DNA of 64,000 nt, taken from NCBI RefSeq assembly GCF_000429465.1, contig NZ_AUBX01000010.1:620001-684000 (forward strand). Reading direction: 5' to 3'. The stretch is from Algoriphagus vanfongensis DSM 17529 (GTDB taxonomy: Bacteria; Bacteroidota; Bacteroidia; Cytophagales; Cyclobacteriaceae). This document shows, in pieces, positions 10,023-17,941 of this stretch; within the stretch, counting starts at the first letter, position 1, and every line of letters starts with the position of its first letter. Below the pieces are notes generated by a model. It was not told the origin of the DNA. It searched no databases and saw only the letters and a program-made list of their open reading frames with translations. A program made the translations under genes and the position numbers.

Positions 10023-11041
10023 CTTTTCAGTCCTTTGTCAAGGCTGATCTCCAGATCTTGGAGAAGCATTTCCAAGTTAGAGTCAACCAGTACCCTTGGA
10101 AAAATAAGCAATACGCTCCCTTATACTTCTTTTTGCAGTTTTTCGCTATGATTCCAGCTACCATCTGGGCGGATCTGATAGTGGTGAATTTTGGAGGGTA
10201 TTGGGCTTATTGGCCGACCTTTTTCGCCAAGCTTTTAGGAAAGAAATCCGTTGTCATCATTCACGGAACTGACTCAGCGGCGATCCCAGAAATCAACTAT
10301 GGGAGTTTGCGGATTCCGATTCTGAAAAAGATCTGCGGAGCTGCCTATTCCAAAACTGACTTGATCCTTCCTGTCAGCGATTCCTTGATCGAAACGGCTT
10401 TGACTTTTGATCCGAAAATCAGGAATCAAAGCCAGGGAATCAAAATTCTTTACCCTAATTTGAATCCCAACTTCAAGGTGATTTACAATGGGTTGGATGA
10501 AGAGTTTTGGTCCATTTCGCCAGATATTCAAAAAGAAGAAAACAGCTTTCTGACAGTGATGTCTCCCAGTCAGTTAACTTTAAAAGGTGGAGATTTGATT
10601 GTGGAATTGGCCAAAGAATTTCCTACATGCAAATTCTATTTTGCGGGAGTAGGTCCTGAAGATTTGGAAATTGAAATTCCAGAGAATGTTCAATTTCTGG
10701 GAAGACTCAGTCCAGAAACACTTCGAGAAACCTACCAAAAAGCCCAATTCTATTTCCAACTTTCAAGCTTTGAGGGATTTGGATGCGCTTTGGCCGAAGC
10801 CATGCTTTGCGACTGTATCCCGATTGGATCCAATACAAACCATATCCCTCAAATAATTGGTGAAAGTGGTTTTATTTTAACCAAAAAAGACCTGACCTTA
10901 GCGATAGATTTGGTTCAAAATACCCTTTACATAGAAAACAAAGAGTTTTTAGCGCAAGCAGCCCGAGAGCAAATCATTCAAAATTTCACATTGAAAAAAA
11001 GGGAAAAAGAACTCATTTCCACTTTGAACACCCTCCTCTAA
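9992..11041 (+). CDS. Glycosyltransferase family 4
   Basis: GT-B retaining glycosyltransferase of 349 residues, probably acting on an envelope or secreted glycan at the inner membrane. The C-terminal Rossmann domain has SPSQLTLKGGDLIVELAKEF, FAGVGPEDLEIE and the nucleotide-sugar binding signature SSFEGFGCALAEAMLCDCIP with the EX7E glutamates. The ATG after a possible TTG two codons earlier is preferred. FkbM methyltransferase follows 2 bp after its stop, so the two probably form a sugar-modification pair. Substrate unknown. Confidence 0.85.
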   Translation: MKKRLLYVTPSFQSFVKADLQILEKHFQVRVNQYPWKNKQYAPLYFFLQFFAMIPATIWADLIVVNFGGYWAYWPTFFAKLLGKKSVVIIHGTDSAAIPEINYGSLRIPILKKICGAAYSKTDLILPVSDSLIETALTFDPKIRNQSQGIKILYPNLNPNFKVIYNGLDEEFWSISPDIQKEENSFLTVMSPSQLTLKGGDLIVELAKEFPTCKFYFAGVGPEDLEIEIPENVQFLGRLSPETLRETYQKAQFYFQLSSFEGFGCALAEAMLCDCIPIGSNTNHIPQIIGESGFILTKKDLTLAIDLVQNTLYIENKEFLAQAAREQIIQNFTLKKREKELISTLNTLL

Positions 11042-11043
11042 AA

Positions 11044-11892
11044 ATGGAAAAACTCTTCAGCCAACTTTCTAGAAATCTGTACATTATTCCCGGAGGATAC
11101 TTTGTTTCGAAGTTTTTGAGAGGCTTATTTTCCAAAGATTCTCAAAGCTCCAATTGGAAAGAATTTTCCTTTCGCGGGATTTCTATGAAAGTGGATCTTT
11201 CCAAACACATGGGAAAAGCCATCTATTGGAGAGGAGCGCATGATTGGTCGCCCATTTTCACCTTGGAAAGTCAGCTAAAAAAAGGCGATACTTTTATCGA
11301 TGTGGGAGCAAACCAAGGAGAATATACCCTTTGGGCAGCTCGTAAAGTAGGAACTACTGGAAAAGTTTATTCCTTCGAGCCGATGGCAGGACTTTTTGCC
11401 CAGCTCAAAGAAAACATCCAGCTCAACCCGAAATACAATTCTGTCTTCCACCCGATTCAATTGGGCTTGAGTAATGAACCGGGCGAACTGGAACTATTCA
11501 CCCAGCCTGGCGAAAACGAAGGAACCAATACCATCTTCAGTTCGGATCAGTTCAATATTTCCCTGGGAAAAATTCAGTTGGACACCCTAGACAATCAAGT
11601 TGAAAAACTAGGGATAACTCGCATCGATGTGATGAAAGTCGATGTAGAAGGTGCCGAGCTTCAGGTATTGCAAGGAGGAGAAAAATCCATTGAGAAATTC
11701 CGACCCAAGTTACTTTTAGAAATCAATCGTGAGGCCTGCAAATCCGGTGGATACGAAGCAGAGGATATTTTGGAATTGCTTCAAAAATACGACTACAAAT
11801 TCTTTCAATTGGGACTGAGAGGCAAGCTCACTCCTATCAAAACGCTGCCTGAGTTTTGTAATATTTTGGCTCTACCTAGACAAAACCCATAA
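11044..11892 (+). CDS. FkbM-family methyltransferase
   Basis: SAM-dependent O-methyltransferase of 282 residues. Motif I is FIDVGANQGEYTLWAARKVG, the following acidic motif SFEP, and the FkbM hallmark KVDVEGAELQVLQGGE is near residue 205. These enzymes often methylate sugars of glycolipids or capsules, which fits the directly preceding glycosyltransferase. Transcription probably ends before the copper/diheme operon, which has its own promoter. Confidence 0.88.
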   Translation: MEKLFSQLSRNLYIIPGGYFVSKFLRGLFSKDSQSSNWKEFSFRGISMKVDLSKHMGKAIYWRGAHDWSPIFTLESQLKKGDTFIDVGANQGEYTLWAARKVGTTGKVYSFEPMAGLFAQLKENIQLNPKYNSVFHPIQLGLSNEPGELELFTQPGENEGTNTIFSSDQFNISLGKIQLDTLDNQVEKLGITRIDVMKVDVEGAELQVLQGGEKSIEKFRPKLLLEINREACKSGGYEAEDILELLQKYDYKFFQLGLRGKLTPIKTLPEFCNILALPRQNP

Positions 11893-11924
11893 TTCATGGT
11901 ACTATCAAGATTTAAGGAAGTTTT

Positions 11925-11969
11925 TTAGACAAAAGTCAACTAAACTTTATGAACTCGGTCATATATTTG
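11925..11969 (+). promoter_or_regulatory. Promoter of the MbnP/diheme operon with CRP-like dyad
   Basis: TATATTTG (11962-11969) is an exact TAnnTTTG -7 element. A dyad GAC-AAAA-GTC is centred at 11932.5, 36.5 bp before the final G. The same spacing is found at four sulfur-gene promoters in this window, and the core GACAAAAGTCA is identical to the reverse of the dyad before the CstB-like gene. Predicted RNA start is about 11974, only three bases before the first ATG of the operon. Confidence 0.55.
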
Positions 11970-11976
11970 CCGTCAA

Positions 11977-12351
11977 ATGCTAAAAAGCCTCACTTATATT
12001 ACCCTTGCGATGATGATGATTCTCAATAGCATGGTGTATTCGGTGATCAAGGTCAACTTCACGATCAACCAAAAATACATCATTGAGAATTTTTGTATCA
12101 ATCAGGACAAACCTGAGCTAAAGTGTGATGGAAAGTGTTTTTTGGCGGAAAAAATCCAGGCAGAGAAAGAGCGTCAAGAGTCTCTTCCTGCATTTTCCTT
12201 CAATAAAGACTTTGGCGTTTTTGTTCCCACAGAAGCTTCTCAAGATTCCTTAGAATTGACATTTAAGGCTTTTTTGGAGCATCAGGAAACGTATCACATT
12301 GCGTTTAGCCAAGCTGCAACTTGTTCAATCGACCACCCTCCCAAGAGTTAA
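11977..12351 (+). CDS. Small membrane-anchored cysteine protein, function unknown
   Basis: 124 residues: a hydrophobic N-terminal segment (about 5-25) that would anchor or export the protein, then C40, C50 and C54 in CINQDKPELKCDGKC, then a charged helix. The C-x9-C-x3-C pattern suggests metal or disulfide chemistry outside the membrane. It is first in an operon with two diheme lipoproteins, MbnP and a beta-barrel, so a copper or electron-transfer role is an inference. The promoter leaves practically no leader before this ATG; methionines 12-14 or 19 are alternative starts, but would remove part of the anchor. Confidence 0.7.
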   Translation: MLKSLTYITLAMMMILNSMVYSVIKVNFTINQKYIIENFCINQDKPELKCDGKCFLAEKIQAEKERQESLPAFSFNKDFGVFVPTEASQDSLELTFKAFLEHQETYHIAFSQAATCSIDHPPKS

Positions 12352-12396
12352 TTCCCTTTCTGAATTAATTCAATTTCCCTATTACAAAAATAGATT

Positions 12397-13515
12397 ATGC
12401 GATCTCTTATCCGCTACGCGGGTTGGATGATGGCTGGTGCATTGTTGTATTCCTGTGGTGAGAGTGAATCCCCTGTTGCGCAAGGGCCCACTCCTATTTC
12501 CTTGGAAAAACCCGACTATTTCTCGGATCAGCAAGCCATGCCATCAGACAACCCCCTGACGGAGGAAGGAGTGCGTCTGGGCCGTATGCTTTTTTATGAG
12601 AAAAAGCTATCCCAAGACGGCACCATTTCCTGCTCCTCTTGTCATCAGCAAGAAAAAGGATTCAGTGATGGTCTTCAAGTCAGCCCTGGAGTCAATGGAA
12701 CTCTTGGGACAATGAACGCCATGGCTTTGTCCAATCTTCACTGGCAAACCCGTTTCTTTTGGAATGGTAGAGCTGTATCCTTAGAAGAACAGGCACTGCT
12801 TCCTATTGAAGACTCGCTGGAGATGAATCTCCCTTTAGATGAGGCTATCTCCAGACTTCAGGATGATCCGGACTATCCGGAGTTATTTCAGGCTGCCTTC
12901 GGATCTGACCAAGTGACTTCAGAAACTATCGGCAAGGCACTGGCACAGTTTGAAAGGACACTTATTTCGGCCAATTCCAAATTTGACAAGTGGATTCGTG
13001 GCGAGGTAGAACTTAGTCCCGAGGAAGAATTGGGACTAGAACTGTTCTTCACCCATCCAGAACCCTCCATTCAGCTCAGAGGCGGCAACTGCGGAGATTG
13101 CCACTTAGGTTTTCTGACCTCAGGAGACCCCAATGGTATCGCTGGCTTTCACAACAATGGCTTGGACTCAGATGAAAAGTTAAAGTCCGGGCTGGAGTTT
13201 GTCACAGGCAATCCATTTGACAAGGGAAAATTCAAAGCACCGGGACTTCGAAATATTGCGTTGACTGCACCCTATATGCATGACGGGCGATTCTCGACTC
13301 TCGATGAAGTGCTCGACCATTACAATGAGCATATCCAAAATAGCGAAACCTTAGATGTCCTCATTTTGGAAGCCAGTAACGAAGCACTAGATCCTTCCAA
13401 ACCAATCAAACTTTACCTATCAGCAGAAGAGAAGCAAGCAATCATCGCATTTCTTCATACGCTGACAGATGAAGAGTTTGTTTCCAATCCAAAATTTTCA
13501 AATCCATTTAATTAG
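12397..13515 (+). CDS. MauG/MbnH-type diheme lipoprotein (cytochrome-c peroxidase family), copy 1
   Basis: Periplasmic di-heme enzyme of 372 residues. A lipobox LLYSC puts the lipidated cysteine at residue 20. Heme sites are CSSCH (79-83) and CGDCH (232-236). The conserved C-terminal block LTAPYMHDGRFSTLDEVLDHY is present. Family members either reduce H2O2 or, like MauG and MbnH, use it to oxidise a partner protein. Immediately downstream is MbnP, the substrate of MbnH, which converts a tryptophan to kynurenine; by context the MbnH role is favoured, but a plain peroxidase cannot be excluded. Confidence 0.88.
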   Translation: MRSLIRYAGWMMAGALLYSCGESESPVAQGPTPISLEKPDYFSDQQAMPSDNPLTEEGVRLGRMLFYEKKLSQDGTISCSSCHQQEKGFSDGLQVSPGVNGTLGTMNAMALSNLHWQTRFFWNGRAVSLEEQALLPIEDSLEMNLPLDEAISRLQDDPDYPELFQAAFGSDQVTSETIGKALAQFERTLISANSKFDKWIRGEVELSPEEELGLELFFTHPEPSIQLRGGNCGDCHLGFLTSGDPNGIAGFHNNGLDSDEKLKSGLEFVTGNPFDKGKFKAPGLRNIALTAPYMHDGRFSTLDEVLDHYNEHIQNSETLDVLILEASNEALDPSKPIKLYLSAEEKQAIIAFLHTLTDEEFVSNPKFSNPFN

Positions 13516-13525
13516 AAAAATCACA

Positions 13526-14248
13526 ATGAAAAATATATCCTACCTATTCCTTGCAGTCCTTTTTGCCTTTGCTTCCTGTGACAAAGAAGACGAAACTCCC
13601 GCTCAAATGAATGTGGAAATCACATTTGAAAACACATTGAACGGGAACCCTCTTGAGCTCAATCAAGAAAACTTCACGTTGCCTTCTGGGGAGCCATTTA
13701 TGGTGAAAAAATTCAAATACTACATCTCCAACGTGGTATTGACCGATACGGAATCAGCTACTCAATACATAGAAAACGACAGCTACCACCTGTTGGGTCA
13801 GGATTTCAACTCCGTCATCGATTTGGGAATGATTCCATCTGCCAATTATGACCAGATCACTTTTTCGATCGGAGTGGATGAAGTGGCCAATTCTAGGACT
13901 GATCAGACCGGCGATCTAGATCCCAACAATGACATGGCCTGGAACTGGAATTCAGGCTATAAATTCGTCGTTTTGGAAGGTGAGTTTACGCATCAGTCAA
14001 CTCAGGAAAGAACTGGCTTGATATTCCATATCGGAACGAACTCAAATTATGCTACTGTCACCTTGCCGCTTTCGGGAGTGATGGCAGGCAAAGCAAGTTC
14101 TATCGCTCTGGAAACGGCCATTGATGAGCTTTTCTCCAACCCCAACATCCTTGCTCCAAGCAACATGGCCAGCACGACGGTCATGGGAGGCCCAGTGGCA
14201 GACCAGATTGGTCAAAACTATGCGGAAGGATTCATAAAGGCTAACTAA
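13526..14248 (+). CDS. MbnP-family copper-binding lipoprotein
   Basis: 240 residues, start chosen at the ATG that gives a signal peptide with lipobox FAFASC (C18); an upstream extension would overlap the diheme gene. Family features: N-terminal NVEITFENTLNG, KKFKYYISN, YHLLG (H88), SIGVDE, and WNWNSGYKF with W139 and W141, followed by EGEF and FHIG (H168). In MbnP and the related MopE/CorA proteins, a tryptophan oxidised to kynurenine together with histidines binds Cu(I). Two MbnH-like diheme genes flank it. Which tryptophan is modified here is not known. Confidence 0.82.
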   Translation: MKNISYLFLAVLFAFASCDKEDETPAQMNVEITFENTLNGNPLELNQENFTLPSGEPFMVKKFKYYISNVVLTDTESATQYIENDSYHLLGQDFNSVIDLGMIPSANYDQITFSIGVDEVANSRTDQTGDLDPNNDMAWNWNSGYKFVVLEGEFTHQSTQERTGLIFHIGTNSNYATVTLPLSGVMAGKASSIALETAIDELFSNPNILAPSNMASTTVMGGPVADQIGQNYAEGFIKAN

Positions 14249-14254
14249 TTCAAT

Positions 14255-14280
14255 TTCCCCGAGGAAATCTCCTCGGGGAA
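14255..14280 (+). other. GC-rich hairpin between mbnP and second diheme gene
   Basis: TTCCCCGAGG and CCTCGGGGAA form a perfect 10-bp stem with loop AAATCT, in the 40-nt gap between the two coding regions. No long T-run follows (only TCTTT), so it is more likely an RNA-stability or partial-attenuation element than a full terminator. Confidence 0.65.
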
Positions 14281-14288
14281 TCTTTCCA

Positions 14289-15359
14289 ATGAAAAAGCAG
14301 GCCTTTACATTATCTGTTTTCATCACCTTGTTTTGGGCATGTACGGACCTGAGTCAGCAAGAGACTAGAGTAGAAACAGCTCCTGAGCTCTATGTACCGC
14401 CTATTTCCACAACACTGAATGTCGGAAGCTTTCCTCAACCGGAAAGGAATCCCATGTCCCAAGAAGGGGTTTTGTTGGGGAAAAAGCTCTTCTTTGACCC
14501 TAATCTGTCTGGCAATGGCAAAGTCTCCTGCGCCACATGCCATCAGCCTCAATTGGCCTTTACGGATGGGGTAGCCTTGGGAGATCATGGAGTGACTGGG
14601 GCAAAATTGGACAGACATGCTCCTCCCCTTTTCAATTTAGCCTGGAACACCAACGGTCTATTCTGGGATGGTGGAGCCCATGATTTGGAATCTCTGAATT
14701 TTGGACCACTTACCCATCCAGATGAAATGGGTGCTGATCTAAATGCATTATTGACCTATTTGAATCAGGAGGATGAATACCTGGATTTGTTTGAAAAAGC
14801 CTTTCCAAAATCCCCCATTCAAAGTGCTTCCATTAGCCAGGCAATCGCGCAGTATACCCGCACCCTGATTTCACAGACTTCCCGCTATGATCTCTGGAAG
14901 AATGGAAAAACAGAGCTCAGCTCACTAGAAATCAAAGGCTATAAAATCTATCAAGCTGCTTGCGCAAGTTGTCATGAGGAGGGCCTTTTTACAGATCAGG
15001 AGTATCACAATAATGGACTGGATGAAAGCTATCCCGACCCTATTGATAAAGAGGGGATATTTCTGGGAAGATTCCGGATCACTCAAGACTCCTTGGACCT
15101 GGGAGCTTACAAAACTCCCAGCCTTCGAAATGTCACCTTGACAGCGCCTTACATGCACGATGGTCGATTCGCTACTTTGGAAGAAGTGCTGGACCACTAT
15201 TCTTCAGGAATCCAGCAAAACAGCTCTCTTGCTCCCCAATTAAAGGGTGGAATTCCTTTGAATGCAGAGGAGAAACAAGCCTTGATCACTTTTCTCCAAA
15301 CACTCCAAGACGATCAGTTTATTCAACATCACCAGCAGGACAACCCTGATTTACCATGA
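14289..15359 (+). CDS. MauG/MbnH-type diheme lipoprotein (cytochrome-c peroxidase family), copy 2
   Basis: 356 residues with lipobox LFWAC (C18), heme motifs CATCH (81-85) and CASCH (225-229) and the block LTAPYMHDGRFATLEEVLDHY. It is a clear but diverged paralogue of the diheme gene on the other side of mbnP. The two could act on different residues or partners, or one may be a true H2O2 peroxidase. Its stop overlaps the next start by four bases (ATGA), so translation of the barrel protein is coupled to it. Confidence 0.88.
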   Translation: MKKQAFTLSVFITLFWACTDLSQQETRVETAPELYVPPISTTLNVGSFPQPERNPMSQEGVLLGKKLFFDPNLSGNGKVSCATCHQPQLAFTDGVALGDHGVTGAKLDRHAPPLFNLAWNTNGLFWDGGAHDLESLNFGPLTHPDEMGADLNALLTYLNQEDEYLDLFEKAFPKSPIQSASISQAIAQYTRTLISQTSRYDLWKNGKTELSSLEIKGYKIYQAACASCHEEGLFTDQEYHNNGLDESYPDPIDKEGIFLGRFRITQDSLDLGAYKTPSLRNVTLTAPYMHDGRFATLEEVLDHYSSGIQQNSSLAPQLKGGIPLNAEEKQALITFLQTLQDDQFIQHHQQDNPDLP

Positions 15360-16393
15360 AAAAACACATACTTACCCTCCTATTTCTTGGACTCTTATCC
15401 CAATCCAATCCTTCATTTGCATGCGATAGCTGCAACTTCTTTGAATATAGCCTCTTAGAAAATAAGAGTTATTTCGGTCTATTCTATAGATTCAGGGATT
15501 TTCAGGATTACAAAAACATAGCTCCAGCTACAACGACTACAATACAAAGTTACCCTTCCCAACTTAGTACCCAACTGATGCCTTGGGTTGACAACGAAAT
15601 CATGCATGAACCGGAGGGAAACAACTTATATGTCCAGAAGACAAAGCAGGACTTTGAAACCTATCAAACCATAGAGGCGAGAGGAAACGTCACTCTGAAT
15701 TACAAATGGAATTTGACTTTCCTATTGCCTTATGAATTCAACAAAGTTTATTATGAAAAATACCTAGACCTTCCCAACCCAGTATCCGATACCACACTTT
15801 ATGTACAGGGATGGGGAGATTTAACCACTGCAGTAGAATATATCCATTTGATATACAACACTAAATCCAGACATACTTTTCGGCCAGGACTCGCGCTCAC
15901 AGCACCTACCGGTCAAGCCCAAATCCAATCCAATAATGAAAACAAAGATTTGTTTGATCCAATTATCCAACCTGGAAAAGGCGCATTTTCCTTTATCCCC
16001 CGGATAAATTACCAGTGGTTTTTGGAAGATCATGGCATCAATGCAGGCATCAGCTACCAATGGAGCACAGAAGGAAAGCAATCCTATCAATTCGGCAATT
16101 CCTTAAATGCCTACCTGCTTTACTTCCATCAGTTTGCTCTTGGTGAAAGCATTCTCCTAGCTCCCAACGTGGGGATCTACCATGAAAGTGCTCAAATGGA
16201 TCGGTATAGCGGAGAAAAACAGGAACTGACCGGAGGGCAAGTGGATTTTGCGCAGCTTGGACTAGATATCAACCTCGCTCAAACGACACTTTCTCTGATT
16301 TACCAATCTCCCATCAATCAAAATCTAAATGGAAACCAGATTCTCAATCAACATAGAATTAATATAGGACTCATCCGAAATTTCAAATTGTAG
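15356..16393 (+). CDS. Outer-membrane beta-barrel protein of the MbnP operon
   Basis: 345 residues: signal peptide ending PSFA, then an early CDSC motif at the mature N-terminus, then alternating polar/aromatic strands ending in a typical outer-membrane C-terminal segment (INIGLIRNFKL). It resembles the MetA-pathway/transporter barrel families in layout. Position at the end of the diheme-MbnP operon suggests metal or ligand passage across the outer membrane, with the CDSC pair possibly binding metal. This is inference; a structural barrel of unknown role is the safe description. Confidence 0.7.
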   Translation: MKKHILTLLFLGLLSQSNPSFACDSCNFFEYSLLENKSYFGLFYRFRDFQDYKNIAPATTTTIQSYPSQLSTQLMPWVDNEIMHEPEGNNLYVQKTKQDFETYQTIEARGNVTLNYKWNLTFLLPYEFNKVYYEKYLDLPNPVSDTTLYVQGWGDLTTAVEYIHLIYNTKSRHTFRPGLALTAPTGQAQIQSNNENKDLFDPIIQPGKGAFSFIPRINYQWFLEDHGINAGISYQWSTEGKQSYQFGNSLNAYLLYFHQFALGESILLAPNVGIYHESAQMDRYSGEKQELTGGQVDFAQLGLDINLAQTTLSLIYQSPINQNLNGNQILNQHRINIGLIRNFKL

Positions 16394-16549
16394 TATTTGA
16401 TCCTCATTATTCGCCGATAGAATAGCTACAATCAAAAATCTTCATTGGGCAAATGCCCCAAAAATGCAAGTTCCCGAAATTTTCAAGAAGGTTTTTCTGA
16501 TAAACCCTAGAAAAACAAAACTTTATAATTTCTTAACAAGACTTCATCA

Positions 16550-16631
16550 TTTAAACCGGTTTTTTGACTTTTAACAAAAAATGAAGAACAATCACATATT
16601 TTTTAAACCAGTTTTTTGTTTTTCAACAAAA
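16550..16631. repeat. Pair of 30-bp direct repeats
   Basis: Copies at 16550-16579 and 16602-16631 begin TTTAAACC(G/A)GTTTTTTG and end AACAAAA; 26 of 30 positions agree. Repeat period is 52 bp. Purpose unknown. Confidence 0.6.
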
Positions 16632-16649
16632 TGCTTTTTTGAACAAGGC

Positions 16650-16683
16650 AAAAAAAAGAGAGCTTGTTGGAAAACAAGCTCTC
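16650..16683 (-). terminator. Intrinsic terminator of the AraC-family gene
   Basis: An 11-bp perfect stem (GAGAGCTTGTT with AACAAGCTCTC) with a four-base loop is followed, on the minus strand, by a run of at least eight T. It lies about 150 bp after the regulator stop. Confidence 0.85.
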
Positions 16684-16694
16684 AGTCAGGGTCT

Positions 16695-16757
16695 ATTGTT
16701 AATCAAGTAAAACCAAATAAACTTTGGTAAAGCGATAGGTTGATATCTTTTTTTGCC
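16695..16757 (+). repeat. Duplicated segment, copy A (flanks araC-aldehyde dehydrogenase)
   Basis: Begins ATTGTTAATC, two bases, GTAAAACCAAAT, and continues with GTAAAG and a GATAT-containing tail. The same order occurs in copy B at 19468-19520, in the same orientation, with small indels. The two copies enclose the regulator and dehydrogenase genes exactly. Confidence 0.55.
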
Positions 16758-16831
16758 TACCAAAATTTATTAAACTTAATAAAATTTAAGACAACCACAC
16801 AAATTCAGTAAAAAATTTTTTGATTTTTTTT

Positions 16832-17764
16832 TCATGAATGTCTGCTCTGGCGATTTTGATAGGACTTGGGAGTGCATCCACATTCCTTCTTAAACGCCCG
16901 AATAAAATAGCTGATATTGTTGAAGCCAGACATCATCGCCACTTCTTGGATCTGAAGCCCACCCATCTGCAGGAGGTTTCTCGCTAGCTTGAGTTTTTCG
17001 TTCAACACATACTCCATGGGCGTCTGTCCAAGTTCTTGCTTGAACGTTCTGACAAAATGTGCCTTACTCATGCATGCTTTGGAGGCCAGTTCTTCCAGGG
17101 TTAACTGCTCGCGAATATTAGATTTGACATAAGCCACCACATGAGCTAAGCGATTTCCTGAAGCCAATTCCTTGTAGGTCTTCTCCAGCATGTCTCTAGC
17201 TTGGGTTTGACTCAATCTTATCAACAGCTCCTTTAAAGCCAAAGAGGCAATCAGATCTTTCTCTTTGGAGCGCTCTTTCACCCCAATTTTAATAAATCGA
17301 TTGATGATTTCAGATAAATCCTGAGTATTGATCAAGTGAAAATAAGACAGATCCAGTCCCCACTCCTGGGTCAATACCTTGTCTGAAAATCGCTCATTGA
17401 GCATATTGAAGGTAGTCGAAATCATTTCCTTGGAAATAGAAAGTGCAATGCACTGAGTAGGATTGTTCCATTGAGCTTCTGGGAAATCAATTTTCATCAG
17501 CTCATTGGGAGGGACGATAACTGACTCACCTGGCAAATAGTCAAAACCAGGCTTATCAAAGAGGTGCATGACTTTTTTCCCTTTGAGCATAGTCGTGAGC
17601 ACCAAATCACCAAAAACCAAATTGACATCGGCTGCTTCTTGGTGAGTTTCAAAAATATTGAGCTCGCAATTATCTAAGGTATAGGTCGTCCTGTTCTCCA
17701 CTAGAGTTTTCAAATCCTTTGGAGATCTCCAAGTCACCTGTGCGGGAAAGTTATTTTGGGTCAT
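16832..17764 (-). CDS. AraC-family transcriptional regulator
   Basis: 310 residues. The first two thirds look like an AraC-type sensor domain (cupin-like N-terminus of the AraC_N class). The C-terminal DNA-binding domain (about 205-305) has two helix-turn-helix units: LTLEELASKACMSKAHFVRTF and IQEVAMMSGFNNISYFIRAF, followed by GCTPKSY. It is divergent from the aldehyde dehydrogenase gene with 177 bp between, where two direct repeats suit its binding. It most likely activates that gene in response to an aldehyde or alcohol-related signal. Confidence 0.92.
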   Translation of the reverse strand: MTQNNFPAQVTWRSPKDLKTLVENRTTYTLDNCELNIFETHQEAADVNLVFGDLVLTTMLKGKKVMHLFDKPGFDYLPGESVIVPPNELMKIDFPEAQWNNPTQCIALSISKEMISTTFNMLNERFSDKVLTQEWGLDLSYFHLINTQDLSEIINRFIKIGVKERSKEKDLIASLALKELLIRLSQTQARDMLEKTYKELASGNRLAHVVAYVKSNIREQLTLEELASKACMSKAHFVRTFKQELGQTPMEYVLNEKLKLARNLLQMGGLQIQEVAMMSGFNNISYFIRAFKKECGCTPKSYQNRQSRHS

Positions 17765-17788
17765 AAGGTAATGTATTAACTAGCACAG

Positions 17789-17827
17789 CTTTAGAATAGT
17801 TAAGTTATTTAATAATTCTTTAGAATA
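17789..17827. promoter_or_regulatory. Candidate AraC-type operator: two direct repeats
   Basis: CTTTAGAATA occurs at 17789-17798 and again at 17818-17827, 29 bp apart, close to three helical turns, in the divergent gap. A related CTTTCTAAA follows at 17828. Direct half-sites on one DNA face are the usual AraC binding layout. Confidence 0.5.
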
Positions 17828-17941
17828 CTTTCTAAAAACGGAAAAAATAGCAATGAGAGTACATGAGATGATCGTCTGGTGCAATTTTTTTGAATGAAAT
17901 CTAGGGAGCTTTGATCAATACCAAAATAACCAGTAATACAT

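Larger units (their letters stand above)
16394..16831. other. Intergenic region between barrel gene and araC-type gene
   Basis: 438 bp between convergent genes, strongly A/T-biased. It contains a 30-bp direct repeat pair, an intrinsic terminator for the minus-strand regulator, and one copy of a duplicated segment whose partner lies after the aldehyde dehydrogenase gene. No coding region was found. A weak hairpin around TGGGC-AAAT-GCCCCA near 16447 may end the plus-strand operon. Confidence 0.6.

Noticed and set aside
12397-15359. Methanobactin operon
   Set aside because: No precursor peptide or MbnB/MbnC-type genes are present; only the MbnP/MbnH-type part is here.
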